Assembly: GCF_024713975.1 (NCBI RefSeq)
Contig: NC_091107.1
Location: 13,753,501-13,817,500, forward strand
Origin: Paralichthys olivaceus
Lineage: Eukaryota > Chordata > Actinopteri > Pleuronectiformes > Paralichthyidae
Length of the DNA: 64,000 bases
Direction of reading: 5' to 3'
Under the pieces are notes generated by a model. It searched no databases, was not told the origin of the DNA, and was given only the letters and a program-made list of their open reading frames with translations. Made by a program: the position numbers and the translations under genes. Shown here in pieces: positions 35,001 to 49,860 of this stretch (positions are counted from its first letter, which is position 1; every line of letters starts with the position of its first letter).

Positions 35001-36559
35001 CTGTATAGAAAAAAAATAAAAGAGGAACGTCTTATTCTCACTCTCTCAAACTGCTGTTATCTTAATCAACATATTTATATTCAGCCCAATAGCAGCTTGT
35101 CAGTGAGTACACAGAAAACACTGGCTTTGAAAACAAGTGTTGAATTCCAACAGTAAAGCAGCAAGCCGGTCCGCCATGTGTTTTATTGTTAAGTAATGCC
35201 TTGCACCTCTGTTTTATTTCATTATTATTCTTTCCGTTACACACTTTCCGCTCCAAAGTTTCCCTAAATAGTTCCAGACTTAGAGCTCACCACATCCACC
35301 CTGCACATGCTCACAATGGACAGTGTTAACACAGGGGAGGGGGCCTTCCTGGCTTACTGACAGTGTGCCAACATACAAGAGAAATAAGCATCAATTATCT
35401 CTTACCATCACTCACATAAACACAGTCTAATTGTTTAATGATGCTATGGTGTAATAACAACAGAGACATTATCAATAACTATCAGTATAAGGTTGTAGAG
35501 CAGCTGTTAAGACTGTCATTCATTTTTCACTGAGTCAATGAAAAGAGCCAAGTCGTGCGCTTCCTTTTTTTTTTAAGTCCTAATACAAGTTTTCATTCTA
35601 ACTTACCAGCAAAGTGGATTGTGTGCCATGTACAGATCAACCAGTTCCTGTCATCATTTGTCCCTGATGCCCAGTCCCTGACTAAACTGACGCCAGCCTG
35701 CTCGAGCTGGAACCTTTTGTTGCTTCAAAAAGCTACGAGAGGCTTCTTCCTGTCTGTAGCTTCTTTTTTTTTTCACATGCATCTGCTCGCTCGCGTTTGC
35801 AGCCTCGAAGAGCAGGTGCAGTCGTGTAGAGCTGCTACCAGGAAAGCCTTTCTCACACACACACTAACACACACACACACACACACACACACATACGTAC
35901 ATTTGAGGAAAGTGAGGAAGTCAAAAGAAATGTTTGTTTTCCTTCCTCGTCTGCTCTCACACTGTCTCTGTTTCATCACAGTGAGAGAACACAGCAATTT
36001 TCAGTGAAAAGCTTTTTTTAAACTCATTGTTTAAATTGTTCAATCAGTGGATATTTATCAGCAGTTTTGATGATGTGTGGAGATAATGTGTGCCATGGTT
36101 TAAACATGCACTTCTATCATAGAAGATATTCGCTGAGGCTGACACTTGAGGCTGACACTTGAGGCTGCTCTCTGTTACCAGGAAGTGTCACTGAATGAAG
36201 ATTTAGTCAGTTTATCTTAAAGGTTCTTGGTAATGAACCTTTTTATCTGCTCTTTAAGAAGAGAACATGTTATTCTTTCACATTGTCTGAGGCACACATG
36301 ATCACTTTCAGCATCTTCTTCTGTCTATTTTCTACTGTAGAGCTCTAAAACATTTATGAAATATGTAGGTAAACTATCATAATTGGTGTGAAGCCACACA
36401 GTTCATCCTTGAGCTCACAACTGAGCTGAGATTCAATATTTTAGGAAAATTAAACTAAAAGAAACACAAAATCTTTACACAAAACATTTAATCCCTGTGA
36501 TATTGAGGCCATAAAACCTTTACTGCAATTCATGGAATATAAATTTGGAAGAGAAAGTG

Positions 36560-36790
36560 TAACCCCTCCATCTATCAATACTGCTTATCCTTGAAGGTTC
36601 ACGAGGGGCTGGAGCCAATCCCTGCTGACATTGAACGAGAGGCAGGATTCACCTTGGACAGGTCTGACCCCAGTTAATCAAACCCTCATGTGCACGTTTT
36701 GAAAGAAAAATGAAAGAAAAACCCACAAAGGCAGATGAAGAACATGCAAACTCTGCACAGAAAGACTCTGGCTGACAGTGTGGTCAAGTA
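36560..36790 (-). repeat. tRNA-headed SINE-like repeat (reverse)
   Basis: TCCATCTATCAATACTGCTT, GGGGCTGGAGCCAATCCC and GAACATGCAAACTCTGCAC are the reverse of the tail and middle of the family represented at 38665-38960. Confidence 0.6.
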
Positions 36791-38175
36791 TGACTAAAGA
36801 ATATGTGGAACATTGGACAAAACATTGAATGAATGAATTGCATTTGTGCCTGAGTTACTGTGAATTTTGATTATGTCACATGTGCTTCAAATGACACAGG
36901 GATGCTGCAGAAGTTCAAGTGATGTGTGTCGATGCTTATCTGCAATCGTGAGGCGCAGCGCCATCTGCATGTTTCACAAAGCCTTCAAACAAGTGTGAGC
37001 AATCAATTTTCTCTGCTGTCTCAGAGTGGGGGTGTAGATTACTGTTTTTTTTTTTTTTTTTTTAATTAAAAATCGCAGATTGCCTTCATGTTGTTCCAAC
37101 AGCAAACGGAACTTCCAGGGTCGGAGAGAAGCACTCCTGCTGTCCACCAACACAGCGAGGGTTGAGCTTGGACACTTATCAATCACTGCCTTTGTACGAA
37201 TCACATGTTCCTGAGCTTCTTAAGACCCCGACCCGTGAATCAGTCGTTGTTTCCATAGTAACCGCTCTGGTGCCACCCTCTCTGGAGGAGGTATCCATTC
37301 CACCAGTGTTTTATACCAACCCTGATTTCCTCACTCAGGAGGAGAAATGGTTTTGTTTTTGTGAAATGAGCCCACGACCGATGATATCTGTGTCAGTGAC
37401 CTTGGTGTTTACTCCTCAGCTAAAATACAACAAGAACAAACAAGACAGAGACATGATGCTGTCGTGAACGAACTGCTTGCTTTTACAAAACAAGATAGTG
37501 ATGATTGACGGAATAAATTTAGGTTCATTCATATTTCATCTTTAATACCAGATGTTGCATCAAAGGGCCTGGTCACACACACGTAAATGTATCAATAGAA
37601 AACCAGAGTACAATTCACATCCACATGATGTGTCTGGTCTTTCTGCCTCTACCTAGTCCTGTGTTATGAAGCTATTTATCATCTGTATTCACCCCTGTGT
37701 GAGGCTAATAAACACATTTTGAATCAAAGACAGGAACAGAAAGTGATGGTGTCTAGTTTCAGTCATACAGGTGCCAAACGTGTGAAAAGTAAAACAGTCA
37801 TTTTCTTACCATTTCTGATGTGCAACATATTCAATCAAATCTTCACCAGGTTGTTAGCAAACTACAGTTAAATATATATTAAATAAAAACATATTAGACT
37901 AATTCCAGTGAGCGTCTTTGAACAGAAGCTGACCTCTGTGTGTGTTATAGAGAAGTGTCTGACATACCAACAGAGACATACATATAGACACGTACAAAGC
38001 AAAGAGGAACTGCGCTGTTCATCCTTCCAACACGAGACCAGTGAAGCTTCTTCATTTAAGCAACTAAGTCTTGTTCCAAATATCTTTCTTTCACAGGAAA
38101 AACATAAAGGTTATTGATACCAAACAAGGTTACAAGCTTTTATCAATTTGACTTGAACTAAACTTTAATATGGTC

Positions 38176-38470
38176 TTAAAGGTCCAGTGTGTAAGATTTA
38201 GATGAAAGGGATATACTGGCAGAAATTTACTATATATTAATCCTAGCAATGTTCTCACTAGTGTGTTTTATCTAAATTGTACAAATTGTTGTTTCCTTAC
38301 CCTAGAATTGCCCCTTTATATTTAAAAACTTTATATTTACATCAGGAGGGGTGTGCTCTCTATGGAGGCCACCAAGTTTTTTTTACAGTCGTCCAGACTG
38401 GACAAACTAAACCTTTTGAGTTTTCATGCAGCTTCCCCACATTCCACAGTGCTGCTCACGCATTTCTCCA
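38176..38470. mobile_element. MITE-like element, second copy
   Basis: Starts TTAAAGGTCCAGTGTGTAAG and contains TATGGAGGCCACCAAG and GTCCAGACTGGACAAACT, the reverse complement of the interior of 21543-21914. The far terminus is not clear. Confidence 0.65.
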
Positions 38471-38664
38471 TATCGGTCGGGTCATGAGATGATGGAAACC
38501 GTGTGTGACCTGTGACGTTCTCTGAGCCACAACTCCACCACCACATCGACAGACACACGGCCTCTCCTTCAGCTGGTTAGCAGGAACATCTTAAACATTT
38601 TCTATTAAATGGCCTCAGGGAGGATTTACTGACTTTTTTTGGCATGCCTCACATTGCCATGCAG

Positions 38665-38960
38665 CAGTAGGATGGTGCAGTGGTTAGCATTGTTTCACAG
38701 CGAAAGTAGACTCTGGGTTTTAACCTGTCAGCTGGTGTCTGCATGTTCTCTCTGTGAATATGTGGGTTTTCGCCAGTTCCTCTACCACAGCCCAAAGACA
38801 TGCAGGTTAGGTTAAATGGAGGTGTGTATGGTTTGTCTCTGTATGTCTCCTCTGTGATGGATTGGCGACCAGTACAGGGTTTACCCCGCTTCTCTCCAAA
38901 TGTCACTGCAGGACCCTCAACGGATAAACAGTATAGATAATGGATGGATATGGGTTGAAT
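38665..38960 (+). repeat. tRNA-headed SINE-like repeat with ATGG tail
   Basis: GGTGCAGTGGTTAGCATTG (A-box-like head) and CTCTGGGTTTTAACC (degenerate B box) are followed by CTGCATGTTCTCTCTGTG, CCCAAAGACATGCAGGTTAG and TGATGGATTGGCGACCAG, ending ATAATGGATGGATATGG. This family is very common in teleost genomes. Confidence 0.7.
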
Positions 38961-39192
38961 TATCACTGATATTTCCATGTGTCATCTTTACTATTAAAGA
39001 AAAATGTCATTCTCCTGTCCTTTATCTGCTCTGACTGTTCACAACATGAACCCAGTCATGCATAGTAACTCTGACATATATTCATATGGTCAGACCCAAT
39101 TTATAATAACAATAATAATATTTGGCAGATTTTGTTATTCATGTGTCAATGAAAAATAGGAAAAATAAAATAAAAGTTCCTTTGTTTTCCTC

Positions 39193-39308
<116 letters not shown>

Positions 39309-42300
39309 GCTGATGCTCTCCAGGATTTCTTATTTTAAGATTTAGAGAATCCACTAAAACCATTGGGAGCTCCGCTGCCCTCAGATTCCCTCACGGTACC
39401 AGAGCCAGTCTCCGTGCCAGAGAAATTCAATAATGCATGCAGACAGCAGTGTTTATTCCTGCGTCTCAGCCGGTGCACGGACTGTAATGATCGCAGTATC
39501 ATGCTCACATGGTCTGGATAAACTAGACTTTATGTTACAAACATAAATCTATATTTTATAAAATCTAGTTCTGTGTGTGCTCAGCTGCAATTTCGTGTTC
39601 TTGATGTTGTCTCATCAGAGTTAAAGATCTGCTTTTAAAATCTGGAGCAGAAAAGGAAGGAAATGTGAAATGACCCCGTAGCAGCATCACTTTATCTCTT
39701 GCTCAGACAATATCTTTTTGTCCTTTTTGCACCAGATTTACTTTGACGGGTCACAGCTGTTATGTGTTTTGTTTAACTGACAATAAATGACGACCACTTC
39801 CACGTTGAGCCCAGGACAAGGTTGATGGGCCTCTAGCGTACACCGTCAGGACATAAACTGAAGACAGAGGAGAGTCCTATTAAGCTCGCACCGTTTTGGG
39901 GAAGTCATGGCCAGTCGACTTATTTTGCGCCCGCTCGTGCAAGCCTGCGTCCTGTGAAACAGGAAGAGATGACTGACTCTTGAACCCTGAGAGGATGGGT
40001 GTCGTCATCGTTCCAACTAAATACTTCCACACCAATGGTGGACTGTGCTGCAACACTGCAGCATGAATGAGCAGTTGTTTGCTCTCTGCCAGTAACTGAA
40101 ATCACCTTTTAACTTCCTATGTGTGCTTTCGTCTAAATGCAGATCGTTCAGACGTTCAAAGTGTTTAATGGTGAAAGACGGTTTGCATCCGGATGCCGAC
40201 GATTAAGATTTGATCTGTTTTCCCCTTCAGGTGAAGCCGTGGAAATCAGCTTAACAGCTTAGCAGCAATTAGATGTGATCAGTGACATGAGTTGTGCCTT
40301 ATCAACTCTGTCACATCACTCTGTCAAGTTGCAGCAGCCGTTTGGATTCACACCATAATGTCGTCTTTATGTCAAAAGACCTGTGAGATACACTGCAGCT
40401 CTCCACGTGTTATGCAAGCTGTGTTTCAAAGCAGCCGACTGTTGTGACATGTGATGTAAAAATTACACATAAAGATGAAGAAGCCGCCACTAACACCAAC
40501 ATATACTGACACACATGTTATGCACTTGGGTGGGGGTCAGCTGCTCGAGTGTCACTGTCCGTCCTCATAGTTAAAAGCCTACTTGCCGATTTCTTAACCG
40601 CAAGGTCTAAATCAACTCCCTAATAGAGATTGATTTTGGGAAATTTAAAGCCAGACTCAGTCCCACTCTCATTATTGATCCCTCGCAGCCCTGTTACATT
40701 TCAGATCAGGTTGCATCCCTGCTTCACTGCTGAATGTGTCTCTGCACTATTTGATGCTTTTAAGAGAGTGAATATGTATTAACGTGGCTGGATATGATTC
40801 AGAAAATGAATTAATTCAGCCCAACATTTGCTCCAGGCATCCCCCCCCCCCCCTTACCGGGCCCCACCCTCCACTTCACCACACTGCGGACAGTGAACTG
40901 GGCCAAGTCCAGAGGCTGCTAAGTGGATGGTACTGCAGCACTCTGTCTTTTTTTGTCATGTGTTTTATCTCCCTTCCTCATTCAAGCGGTTTGCAAATAT
41001 CAGTCAGAGCTATTGGTCCCCAAAGACAAGCATGCATCCCTGGCACCAGGTGTCCAATAGGCTGTTGTTTAAGAAAAAAGGGAGGATAACAATAGCGCCC
41101 AACCAATTAATCGATTTGCCAATATTATTATTATTATGCAAGTTAACACAGGTCAACAACAGCACAATGAAAGGTGATGAGAAAAAAACAGGTCAGCTCA
41201 GCAGTGCAATAATTAAATTAGAATAAAAGTGGGTATTAGTAGACACTAAATAAGAAGTAATTTAGTTCAAAGTTTTTCGACTGCAAACAGACAATAAGAA
41301 GCGGGACTATGTTTCTCCAAAGATGGTGACGTAGTTGTCTGCAAAACGTGCAAAGCACAAATAAGCCAGGGAGCTACATCACAGAGATATCTGTGTTATC
41401 TTGCTGATAAGAGGCAAAGAGATGTGCATTTATGTCTGCATTTTGATGTAATTCAATCAAATCTATTTTGGTTGTACATTTTCTTTTTATTTGTAGGTTG
41501 CAGGTTTCTGGTTAAATTGTAAAATAGATGTATCTGCTGCTATATCGGTATGTAAAGCAGCAGAGGAGGCAGAGAAACCAAAACCGTTCTGTCACATTAA
41601 TTTCCCTTTTGCACGAGCCATTCTCCACACATTATTTGTCTTATATATTATGCATGCATCATCACTAGTGGAGGGAATTTGACTGTTGATTTCTGAATTC
41701 TTGCTCTAATAATGTTTTCACAGCCTGTCAGTGTGATAGATAAAAAAGCAGACACATTTTTAAAAATGGTTGGCAGCTATTTCCTTCACAAACGACGACT
41801 GGAGCATCGCAACACAATATAAAGCAAACACTACACCTGTCCTCTCTTGGTTTTCCTTTTGTCAGTTTTGTCACAGCACACTGATGCTAACTGGATCTTT
41901 TAAGGATACAATGGGTTTCCCCCTATATATGTCTTGTCTTATTTCAAAGAAGGACCATGATTTAGCTCCAGAAAGAGGAAACGCAGAGGAAATGTTAAAT
42001 GCCTTTTCCTGCAGAAGGACCAATCAGCAGAAAGGGGTCAGTGAAAAGCCGTCTTTGTCTGCATCAGCCCTGCTGTATGGCATCGTTGTTATGGCAGTAT
42101 GTGGAGGTCAAACCTCCCCCTGGGCTGTACAGTAAGCTACAGCATCATCTCTGCACAATCAAATAACTTCAATTTCAAGGAGAGCTGCTCTCCTTTAAAA
42201 TGTGTCCTTCAAAAATTGAAAATAAATCTTCTGCCTCATACATTATGAATGAAGCTGGTCGAAAGGGGGCGAGGGTTACCAAGATGTTAATTATTCATTG

Positions 42301-45300
42301 CTTGGTCGCTCCCTTGTCCACTCTTGAACCAGGATGCGCACAAACTAAAGCTGATTTGTTATGATTTATATCCAGACGTCTGTGTCTTTGTGCATGTCTG
42401 GCTCATGTCTTACAGTAAACCAATACGGAAAAGGTCACGCGACATGCTTTTAGCATCATCTGGTACAGTTTCAGTTCTTTTTTTTTTTTGGTTGCTTTTG
42501 TTTTACTGAGAAAACGAGCTGCTATAGTGTAGTAGATTCAGACACTGGGAGTCACTGGGAGTTGGCAATTAATGTGATTGTTGAACAAATTAGTTCATAC
42601 ATTGTTTCTCATTGTTTTTGTTTTTACTCAAAGCGGACGCATTAACAGTGAGCCTCCTCTTTCAGTAAATGCAAAGAGGAAGTTTGCTATGAAAAGCTCC
42701 TTCTATATTAATGTCCTTATTAAAAACCTGACTTCCTCTTGTAATAAATAGCCCGACCTAGAGGTGATGCACTCTAAAAAAAACCATTTTCAAATGCTAT
42801 TGTTTCTGACATCTAAGCTACGTGCATGTTCCATAAAAGAAAGCACTGAACTCACACTACTATTGTTTGACATGTTATTTGCCATGACATCAACACTGTG
42901 TGCTAGCAGAGCACTGCCACTTCCTGTGTATCTGAAAATACACCTAGCAGGCCGTGTGTGTGTGAGAAATGTGAGAGATGGTTTGTGTGTCTTTGCTGAC
43001 TCTATTAAACAAGTATCCGTGCCTTAAAGATGTGGCACACTGTCCTAACAGTGACAGGAAGTGCAGCTGTCCCTCTGCAACCCCCCTGTGTGTGCATGTG
43101 TGTGTGGGCGTGTGTGACAGGGAAAGGAACTGACCCTCAGCTTCATGACTGTATCTATTATGTCGAGCTCAACGGTTCACTGTTGCCCCTCTGTCATCTG
43201 TGTAAGCTCTGAGGCGAGAAAACAGCCCAATACTGCTTTAATAGCACTGAACCGTTACCCCCACCTACAGAGGAACACACGCTGACCTCCTCCGCTTCCT
43301 CACCGTCTCCCTATTGTCCACTGAAATGTGGCCGGGTGGCTGCGAAATGACAGCAGAGCCGACGGAGCCCAAACTCATTCCCATTTCTCAGTCGAAAATC
43401 TGTTTATTGGGAGGAAATCTCCAAAATCTGTCTTCAGTTGCTCTCAATAAGTGTTGCTGATAACTCGAGAGTAAGGCGGCAAGGAAAGGCCAGCTCTAAA
43501 TGTACATCATAAAATTCACAATCCACACCAGTCCAGTCCACATCCATTAGGATTTCAGTGGACAGAAATTGCAGACATTATTTGGAGAAAAAGACGACTG
43601 TCAGTATGTTGAATCTCACAGCACGGGCATCGGTAAAGTCTGCTATGCTGCTAAACCAGGCACATTTGACAGAGAAATCAAGGCCAGGTTGAAGAGCAAA
43701 TTACACTGTTACTCCTTGAAGAATTTCAATTCTCCCTTTTTCAGTCTCTCCCTCCATTTTTATTCATTCATGTCTTTAACTATAAAATACAATAATATTG
43801 AAGGAATGCTACAATTATGAGCAATTTCGTAGAAGTACGTTGGAACTATTTTTCTAGGGCGAGGTGCTGATCTTAACCCGTCACACATTACACACTTGTT
43901 AGGTGATGTTAGGTCTCCTTTCATGGTGACCCACTCTGACTTGACTGGGCCATTAATGAGCTTTTATGACAACCAAATTAAATAATGTTATAAAAAGTGC
44001 AAAACTGAAATTGTTAGGCAAATCATAGGCCCTACTTGTACAAGATATTACTTCTGAATACGCGCGTCGGTGCTTGGCATAGCCTGGGTGGGTGCTTAAC
44101 CCCACAGCACCTAAAGAATCGACGCCTCGTAATACATATCGTCACAAATCTCAAAATAAATTGCATAAAACAGGACATGAGGCCATCACGTTTTTATGAA
44201 TCAGAACTGAACCACACTGCACAGACATAATGGCACTGGTGGACGTGTTGGTAAGCAGCATTACGCTTTCACAAGTTGGCAGTCTGGCAAAATGTTCACA
44301 TCCATTAAAGACGCATTAAAAACAGATTTAATCTATGAAGAAACAAGTAGAGGCTATAAACTGTAAACATCTGAATCATGTGGACTGATTATGATATATT
44401 CACAGAATCCTTTTCACTTGGTCATTTTAAGCTTTTCTTGAGCAATTTGTTACAAAAGTAATCATAGTCTGCTTTACTTCATTATCTTACTGTCGTGTTG
44501 AAGTTCTAAAACTCATTTAGTGGTAACAAATTTAAAAAGTTCTAGATGTGAAATTGAAAGTTTACTGTACACCTACACAGTGCAGGTACTTACTGCTGTT
44601 AACTGCTTCTTTCTCCCCTGGTGGACTTGTGTCATTTGCACCAGTGGCTCTGCACCTTCTGACCTACATAGAGCTGAGCAGCTCATGCACCGATGTGCTA
44701 ACTATGACGCAGATAGCAGCAGATTTACTGACAGCTTCAGTGTGTCTGCGGTTTTACTCCTGTGAATGAAACCCCTTTTTTTCATGAGGTTACCATGAAA
44801 TGATTGATTGAGCCATTTATGCACAGAACCTGCTCAATTTTACTTTAGTTTATCAGCGTTTGCCTGGAGACTGGAGCAAACTATTATTACTTCTGCCGCT
44901 AATTTTGTTTTTGTTCACTTAGGTATAAGATTGACCTTCATTTCAAATCAAACATGAGCCCCCCCCCCACCAGCCTTTGTCGCTGCTACTTCATGATTTC
45001 AAATGTCTTAGTCAGTTTCCTGTGTGTGTGCGGTCGCTGGTTGACACACCACCCAGCACTGAAAGGTAAACTGCTTTCAATTCTTTATTCACCATGACTT
45101 CTACTTGTATGTGACACAGATAGGGTTGAAACCACCTGCACAAAGTTGGGTCAGAACAAAGTGACCCTTAAATAATAATCTCTAGTATTTTGTGCATTGG
45201 CGCAAGAATAGAATTCTCTTCATGATAGTATTTTTACTCCCCAGAGCGCGGGACGTTTTCTGCCTTTTTGATCTCTATCTACATGACGCGGTGTGACCAT

Positions 45301-47162
45301 GAATAGTCGTTTCTGGTCTGCTTTCAGTGGCTCTGAATACCCGAGAGTGCACTTTTCCTGTAATAGCAACGTGGACAATAGCAAGGAGCCACTGCACCAC
45401 TGGATGGTTTAATGTATGTGTGACATAACAGAGAGGGGCATTGTGTGAACGTGGGTCAAGTTTTTTTATTTTTTTTATTAGTGTGGGTTGTCTAAATATA
45501 ACAGAAAGGTTCATAAGTATTCACAGCACATGCTTACATAAAGATGTCTCATAAAGACGGAAGCATCCACATATTTTAGGACGATTACATCAGGGTTTTT
45601 CTGTTAGATGTCCCTGGTTCAGATACTCATTCACTACCTGTCTCTCTCCATACAATGATCTTACTACATCATTTATTTGGCATCATCATTCATCAACAAT
45701 GATGACTCTCTTTGTGCTTCACGCATCAGTTTCTGACATTAATGGCTGTTATCACCACGTGTAATTTTGAACATTTGACAGGATTGTGTTTGTGCAGACA
45801 GTGGGTGCAAAAATCTTTCAGAGGCATTTTAAAAGCGTTAAATACTATATTTCAGAAAGAGAATAGCAACTCTACAGAGACTGACAACCTAACCCCCCAA
45901 ATGATAAAAAAAACTTGTCACATTAATTTATCTCAAAATGTGCAATCCAATGTTTTACTTGTCGTCTTTAATAGTGAAAAGTTCAACTGGACAGCTACAA
46001 AAGGGCAACAGCCTTAAATAAAAGCAATAAGGCCTGATCTTCCATTAAGACCAATGCCAACAGGGACCAGGTGACAACCAAGCACAAGCTAAGACGATCC
46101 ACCCAGTGGCTTATTCTGCCGGCATCCTGCCATTCGATGAGAGGAAGGCTCCGCCTGTCCAACTGCCTTCCTTACTGAGCCACCACAGGGAGCCTGCTGG
46201 GGTGTAGCCATGCAAAATGGCTCCAAATTAGAGGACTGATAGGATGCTGACTCAGAGCAGAGCAAAATCTGCCTGGTAACCTCAAACACACAACTTCCCA
46301 CAACTGGGTACAAAGGCTGAGTAAAGTCCCTTTTCTCAAATCTACTTTAGATTTAGACAAGTTTTTGCTCAAATACACATATAAGGATCCTTGAGAAAAC
46401 TAAAAGTACCTTCAGAAATAACATTTTGGTCATCTGCTTCTTTTTTTATTGTGAAAAGCGAACTGCTGCCCGTTGTCAGCTGTTGGCTGATGCTCTGTGG
46501 ATGTGGGCTCATTTCAGGAGTCACAGTGTCAATCAGTTCAGAAACCGGACAAACAACGAGAAGCAAAGTTTGAATTCTGCCCAACAAACTGCTTGCGAAA
46601 ATATTAGCTACCGGTTCTGACAGTAACTCAATCGTGCTGCACAACTGTGTGATGCTGCTGAACTGTCATCATCATTATTCAGCGTAAAGGTTATTCCCTA
46701 CTGCTCCTGCATTTAGGGAAAGTAAACCCTGACAAACACAGCTGTCTTCTGCAGCTCTACAGAGATTTCTCATGTCAGAGGTTAAAGATTATATTCACAG
46801 CTCTACCTCTGTGTTGGACAATAAGAATACATCTGAATGCATAACATAGCGCACGTACCCAGTCGAGCTCTTTTGGCTTTTGTGTGGTGCAGGAAATAAA
46901 AGTAGGCCGATCGATTCAAGAGTCTCCTCTGACTGTTTCCCTCCTACTCAACCTGGAATAGTATGAAACCCATGAGGAAACTGATCTGAGGAAAAGAGAC
47001 ACAGGTTATAAATTACTGTGCTAAAAAATGACAGTATCCCTATGCACGTATGTTATTTTTTGCTCATGGACCATCGCTGACCTTGGGCAGCAAAAGATAT
47101 CTGAATTAGAGTTTCACATACACACATACTTCACCTGAAAGTCACAGTATCCCAACACCTGA

Positions 47163-47480
47163 ATCAATTAGTCAGTCAACTGCAACAATTTTGAGAGTTG
47201 ATCTCCTAAGTGATTAAAGCTAAAATGCCAAACTTTCTCTGATTCTAGTTTTTAAGAGGTGAAGAAATGTGATGATGATGATGATGATTTCTCTGTTTTC
47301 AATGACTGTAAACTGAACACATCAGGGTTTTTTGAGTCTGTTGTTTAGAAAAAACCAGGGATGTGAATATTTCAAAAGTGCTTGGTGAAATAATGATTTA
47401 TAAATATTTTCTAATATTCTACAAGAAAGATGTTTGAGATAAGAATCCATAGATTAATCAAAAACATTAAAGACACTGTA
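47163..47480 (+). repeat. Dispersed repeat family B copy
   Basis: Starts ATCAATTAGTCAGTCAACTG, with AAATGCCAAACTTTCTCTGA, a (GAT)n insertion near 47272 and TGACTGTAAACTGAACACAT. This pattern is familiar from a widespread teleost repeat. Its transposon class is not identified here. Confidence 0.5.
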
Positions 47481-47999
47481 ACTCCAATCTAAATACAAAC
47501 GCCCACCGTCTCTCATGACAAACAAAGATGTAACTAAGTAATGGTAAGCAAGTAATTGATTACTTAGTAATAGCGAGCAATGTAATTGTCATCCATGTAA
47601 CTGTTGGAGATGGTTCAATTATGTAAATATTGAAAACCAGTACTTTACCTGTAGATTCCATCAATTTTACTCAGGAGAAAGTTTTTTATGCCGTATAAAG
47701 ATAATGTTGAGAACTTATGGGGATTGCAAAGCAAATTATACCATGATGCTTAACAGAGGATTCGCTTATTCTGGTTTATGTCGGTTTTAAAATAATATCT
47801 GTGTAGATGCATATACATGCACTTTTTACTATTTAAACATAACTAAGAGTCTCAGCACTTTGATATAGCAAAAGAAAACTGTAAATGCAGTGAGTGCAGT
47901 GGACGGCAGCAGTACATAAGTCGGCAGCAGTATAGTTGAGGAGGACTAAGCTTCATACTGTTAGCATCCTGCTGTCAGTGAACTTCATGCACACACACA

Positions 48000-48235
48000 G
48001 GGCGGCTGTGGCTCAGGAGATAGAGCGGGCCGCCCACTAACCAGAAGGTCTACAGTTCGATCTCATTCTGCAAGATTCAGAACCCCACATTTGCCCCTGA
48101 CAACTGGGAATGCAGTGCATGTGTGTATGATAGAGAAAGTGCAGCAAATTGACACACTGTCGGTGTGAATGGCAAAACACTGTTAGTGGTCCTCGAGACT
48201 AGAAAACCAGAAACAACAGTTAGAGTTGACCCTGA
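48000..48235 (+). repeat. tRNA-derived SINE
   Basis: GGCTGTGGCTCAGGAGATAG is an A-box-like promoter and GGTCTACAGTTCGATCTC a B-box-like one, spaced as in a tRNA. The sequence then continues into a non-tRNA body (GGTCCTCGAGACTAGAAAA near 48190). The anticodon region and acceptor stem do not form a tRNA. Confidence 0.75.
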
Positions 48236-48493
48236 TGGAAAACATCAACACAAACACTAAGCAATCATCGATTCACATCTTAAACTGCTAATGTCTACCA
48301 CAGTGAATACCACATTGTACGAGGAACCATGCGGCTCAATGTAAATTAAATGGCCCGTCCTTTGAGTGCACTGGCTTATGTAAGCTGCTGCTGCTGCTTA
48401 TCCACCCCCCCAGCTCTCCATCCATGCCTTTCTTTCCCCTCAGCAGCGGCCTCATCCTGGCCCTGAAACCCAAACGTCTCATTCACACTCACA

Positions 48494-48496
<3 letters not shown>

Positions 48497-48531
<35 letters not shown>
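48497..48531 (+). repeat. (CA)n microsatellite
   Basis: About 17 CA units, adjacent to the GC-richer SIPA1 upstream region. Confidence 0.9.
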
Positions 48532-48532
<1 letters not shown>

Positions 48533-49139
48533 CCCCATCCCTAAACTAGGGAGTGCAGGGGGTGGGTGGGTTGGTGAGGAGGAAGGTGAGGAGAGGAGGG
48601 GAGGGGGCCCTGCATCCCTCATTTTCTGTGCCACCTTGAAAACAACACCCCAATTCCTGGCTGGTGCTCCTCCATTCCATCATTGTCTGCGCACGTCACA
48701 TGCAGCAGCGTTACAATCCTCTTTATCCACTCAAACCCCCCCCCCACCCACCCACCCACCACTGATGGCTTTTAAAATATGTATCTGGATCTAAATCCCC
48801 GCTCCTCTTTTTTCTTTTTTTCTTTTTGTTCCTGCATCCTCCTCTCTCTCCCCTTCTGTCTCTCTTTCATTCTCTCAGGGTCCCTCCACCCCCCCTCCTC
48901 CCTCCAACGTGCCCTCACCCCCTGAGTCCTGCAGCCACCAGGTCTCTCGGCTTGGCGATGTCACAACACTGTGTTTTAAATGACCCTGCCCGGTTTGGAG
49001 AGGGTGCACAATGGAGGGAGACAGGAGAATGTGGTGGTGGTGGTGGTGGTGGTGGTGATGGAGGGGGGAGTGAGTGTCGGGAGACAAGGAGGGGAGGGAA
49101 GGGGAGGGGAGGGGGGAGGCCAGGGATGAAATGCGACAA

Positions 49140-49814
49140 AGGTTGGAAGCTGGATTTAAACCCACATCGTAAACGCGTAAACGCTTCGTTCCGGGCTCAC
49201 TGAGCGAAAGAATCAAATGAAGAGCTGACAACCAAACAATGTGCACGGAGGAGGAAGCTGGACCATGATACGATAATGCAGAGCCATTATTTCCCATCCT
49301 CTGTCGCTCTCATACATTGTCTCTGGCTGGATCGTGTCAGTACGTGCATGCCTGTACAGAGGTAACGTGGTGCGCGCATCCATCCTCCTCAATTCATTAT
49401 CATGAGAGAAGAGGACGCGGGGCGGCCTGAATGTGAATCCTCCATTAATCCCGCCGCGGAAAGGAAAAAGGCTTACCTCCACATTTCAGCTCTGCTCGAC
49501 CCTGCCTTGTCTCATCCTGTTCCTCTCCGCCGACTCCCTCCCCTTCTCTCCCCATGACAGCATGTTTCTGCTATCTATCTCCACGGTGAGGCTGCTCTCC
49601 TCCTCCCTCAGTTCCTCCCGTGTCCTCTTCCTCCGTCCAGAAATACTATTTAAACACACACAGCACACGCGCACTTCCCGGTCTCTCTGTGTCTGTGCCG
49701 GCTCCTCTATTCTGTTGTTGAAGTCAAGAGGCAGGTTGATTTGTGCTGTCCTCCTCCCTCTTTCTCCCTCTCGTGCTGATTCTATTCCATTCACATCACA
49801 CTAGAGCCAACCCC

Positions 49815-49858
<44 letters not shown>

Positions 49859-49860
49859 GA
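49140..49860 (-). promoter_or_regulatory. Candidate SIPA1 promoter region with CpGs and GA/CT tract
   Basis: CpG-containing sequence (AAACGCGTAAACGCTTCG near 49168, GGACGCGGGGCGGCCTG near 49412, CCGCCGCGG near 49450) flanks a minus-strand donor at 49477. On the minus side a GAGAGA tract (49820-49842) lies upstream, as often found near TATA-less promoters. Use by SIPA1 is inference from position and strand. Confidence 0.4.
49477..49800 (-). other. Candidate noncoding leader exon of SIPA1
   Basis: The minus strand reads TGTGGAG|GTAAGC with the donor GT at 49476-49475, a good consensus site. The 5' limit is unknown and is set here at the GA tract. The exon would splice to the acceptor at 35000. 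No conserved protein is seen in it. Confidence 0.35.

Noticed and set aside
48000..48072. Possible tRNA gene
   Set aside because: A and B boxes are present, but no cloverleaf with anticodon and acceptor stem forms, and the sequence continues into a SINE body with a sister copy at 26836.
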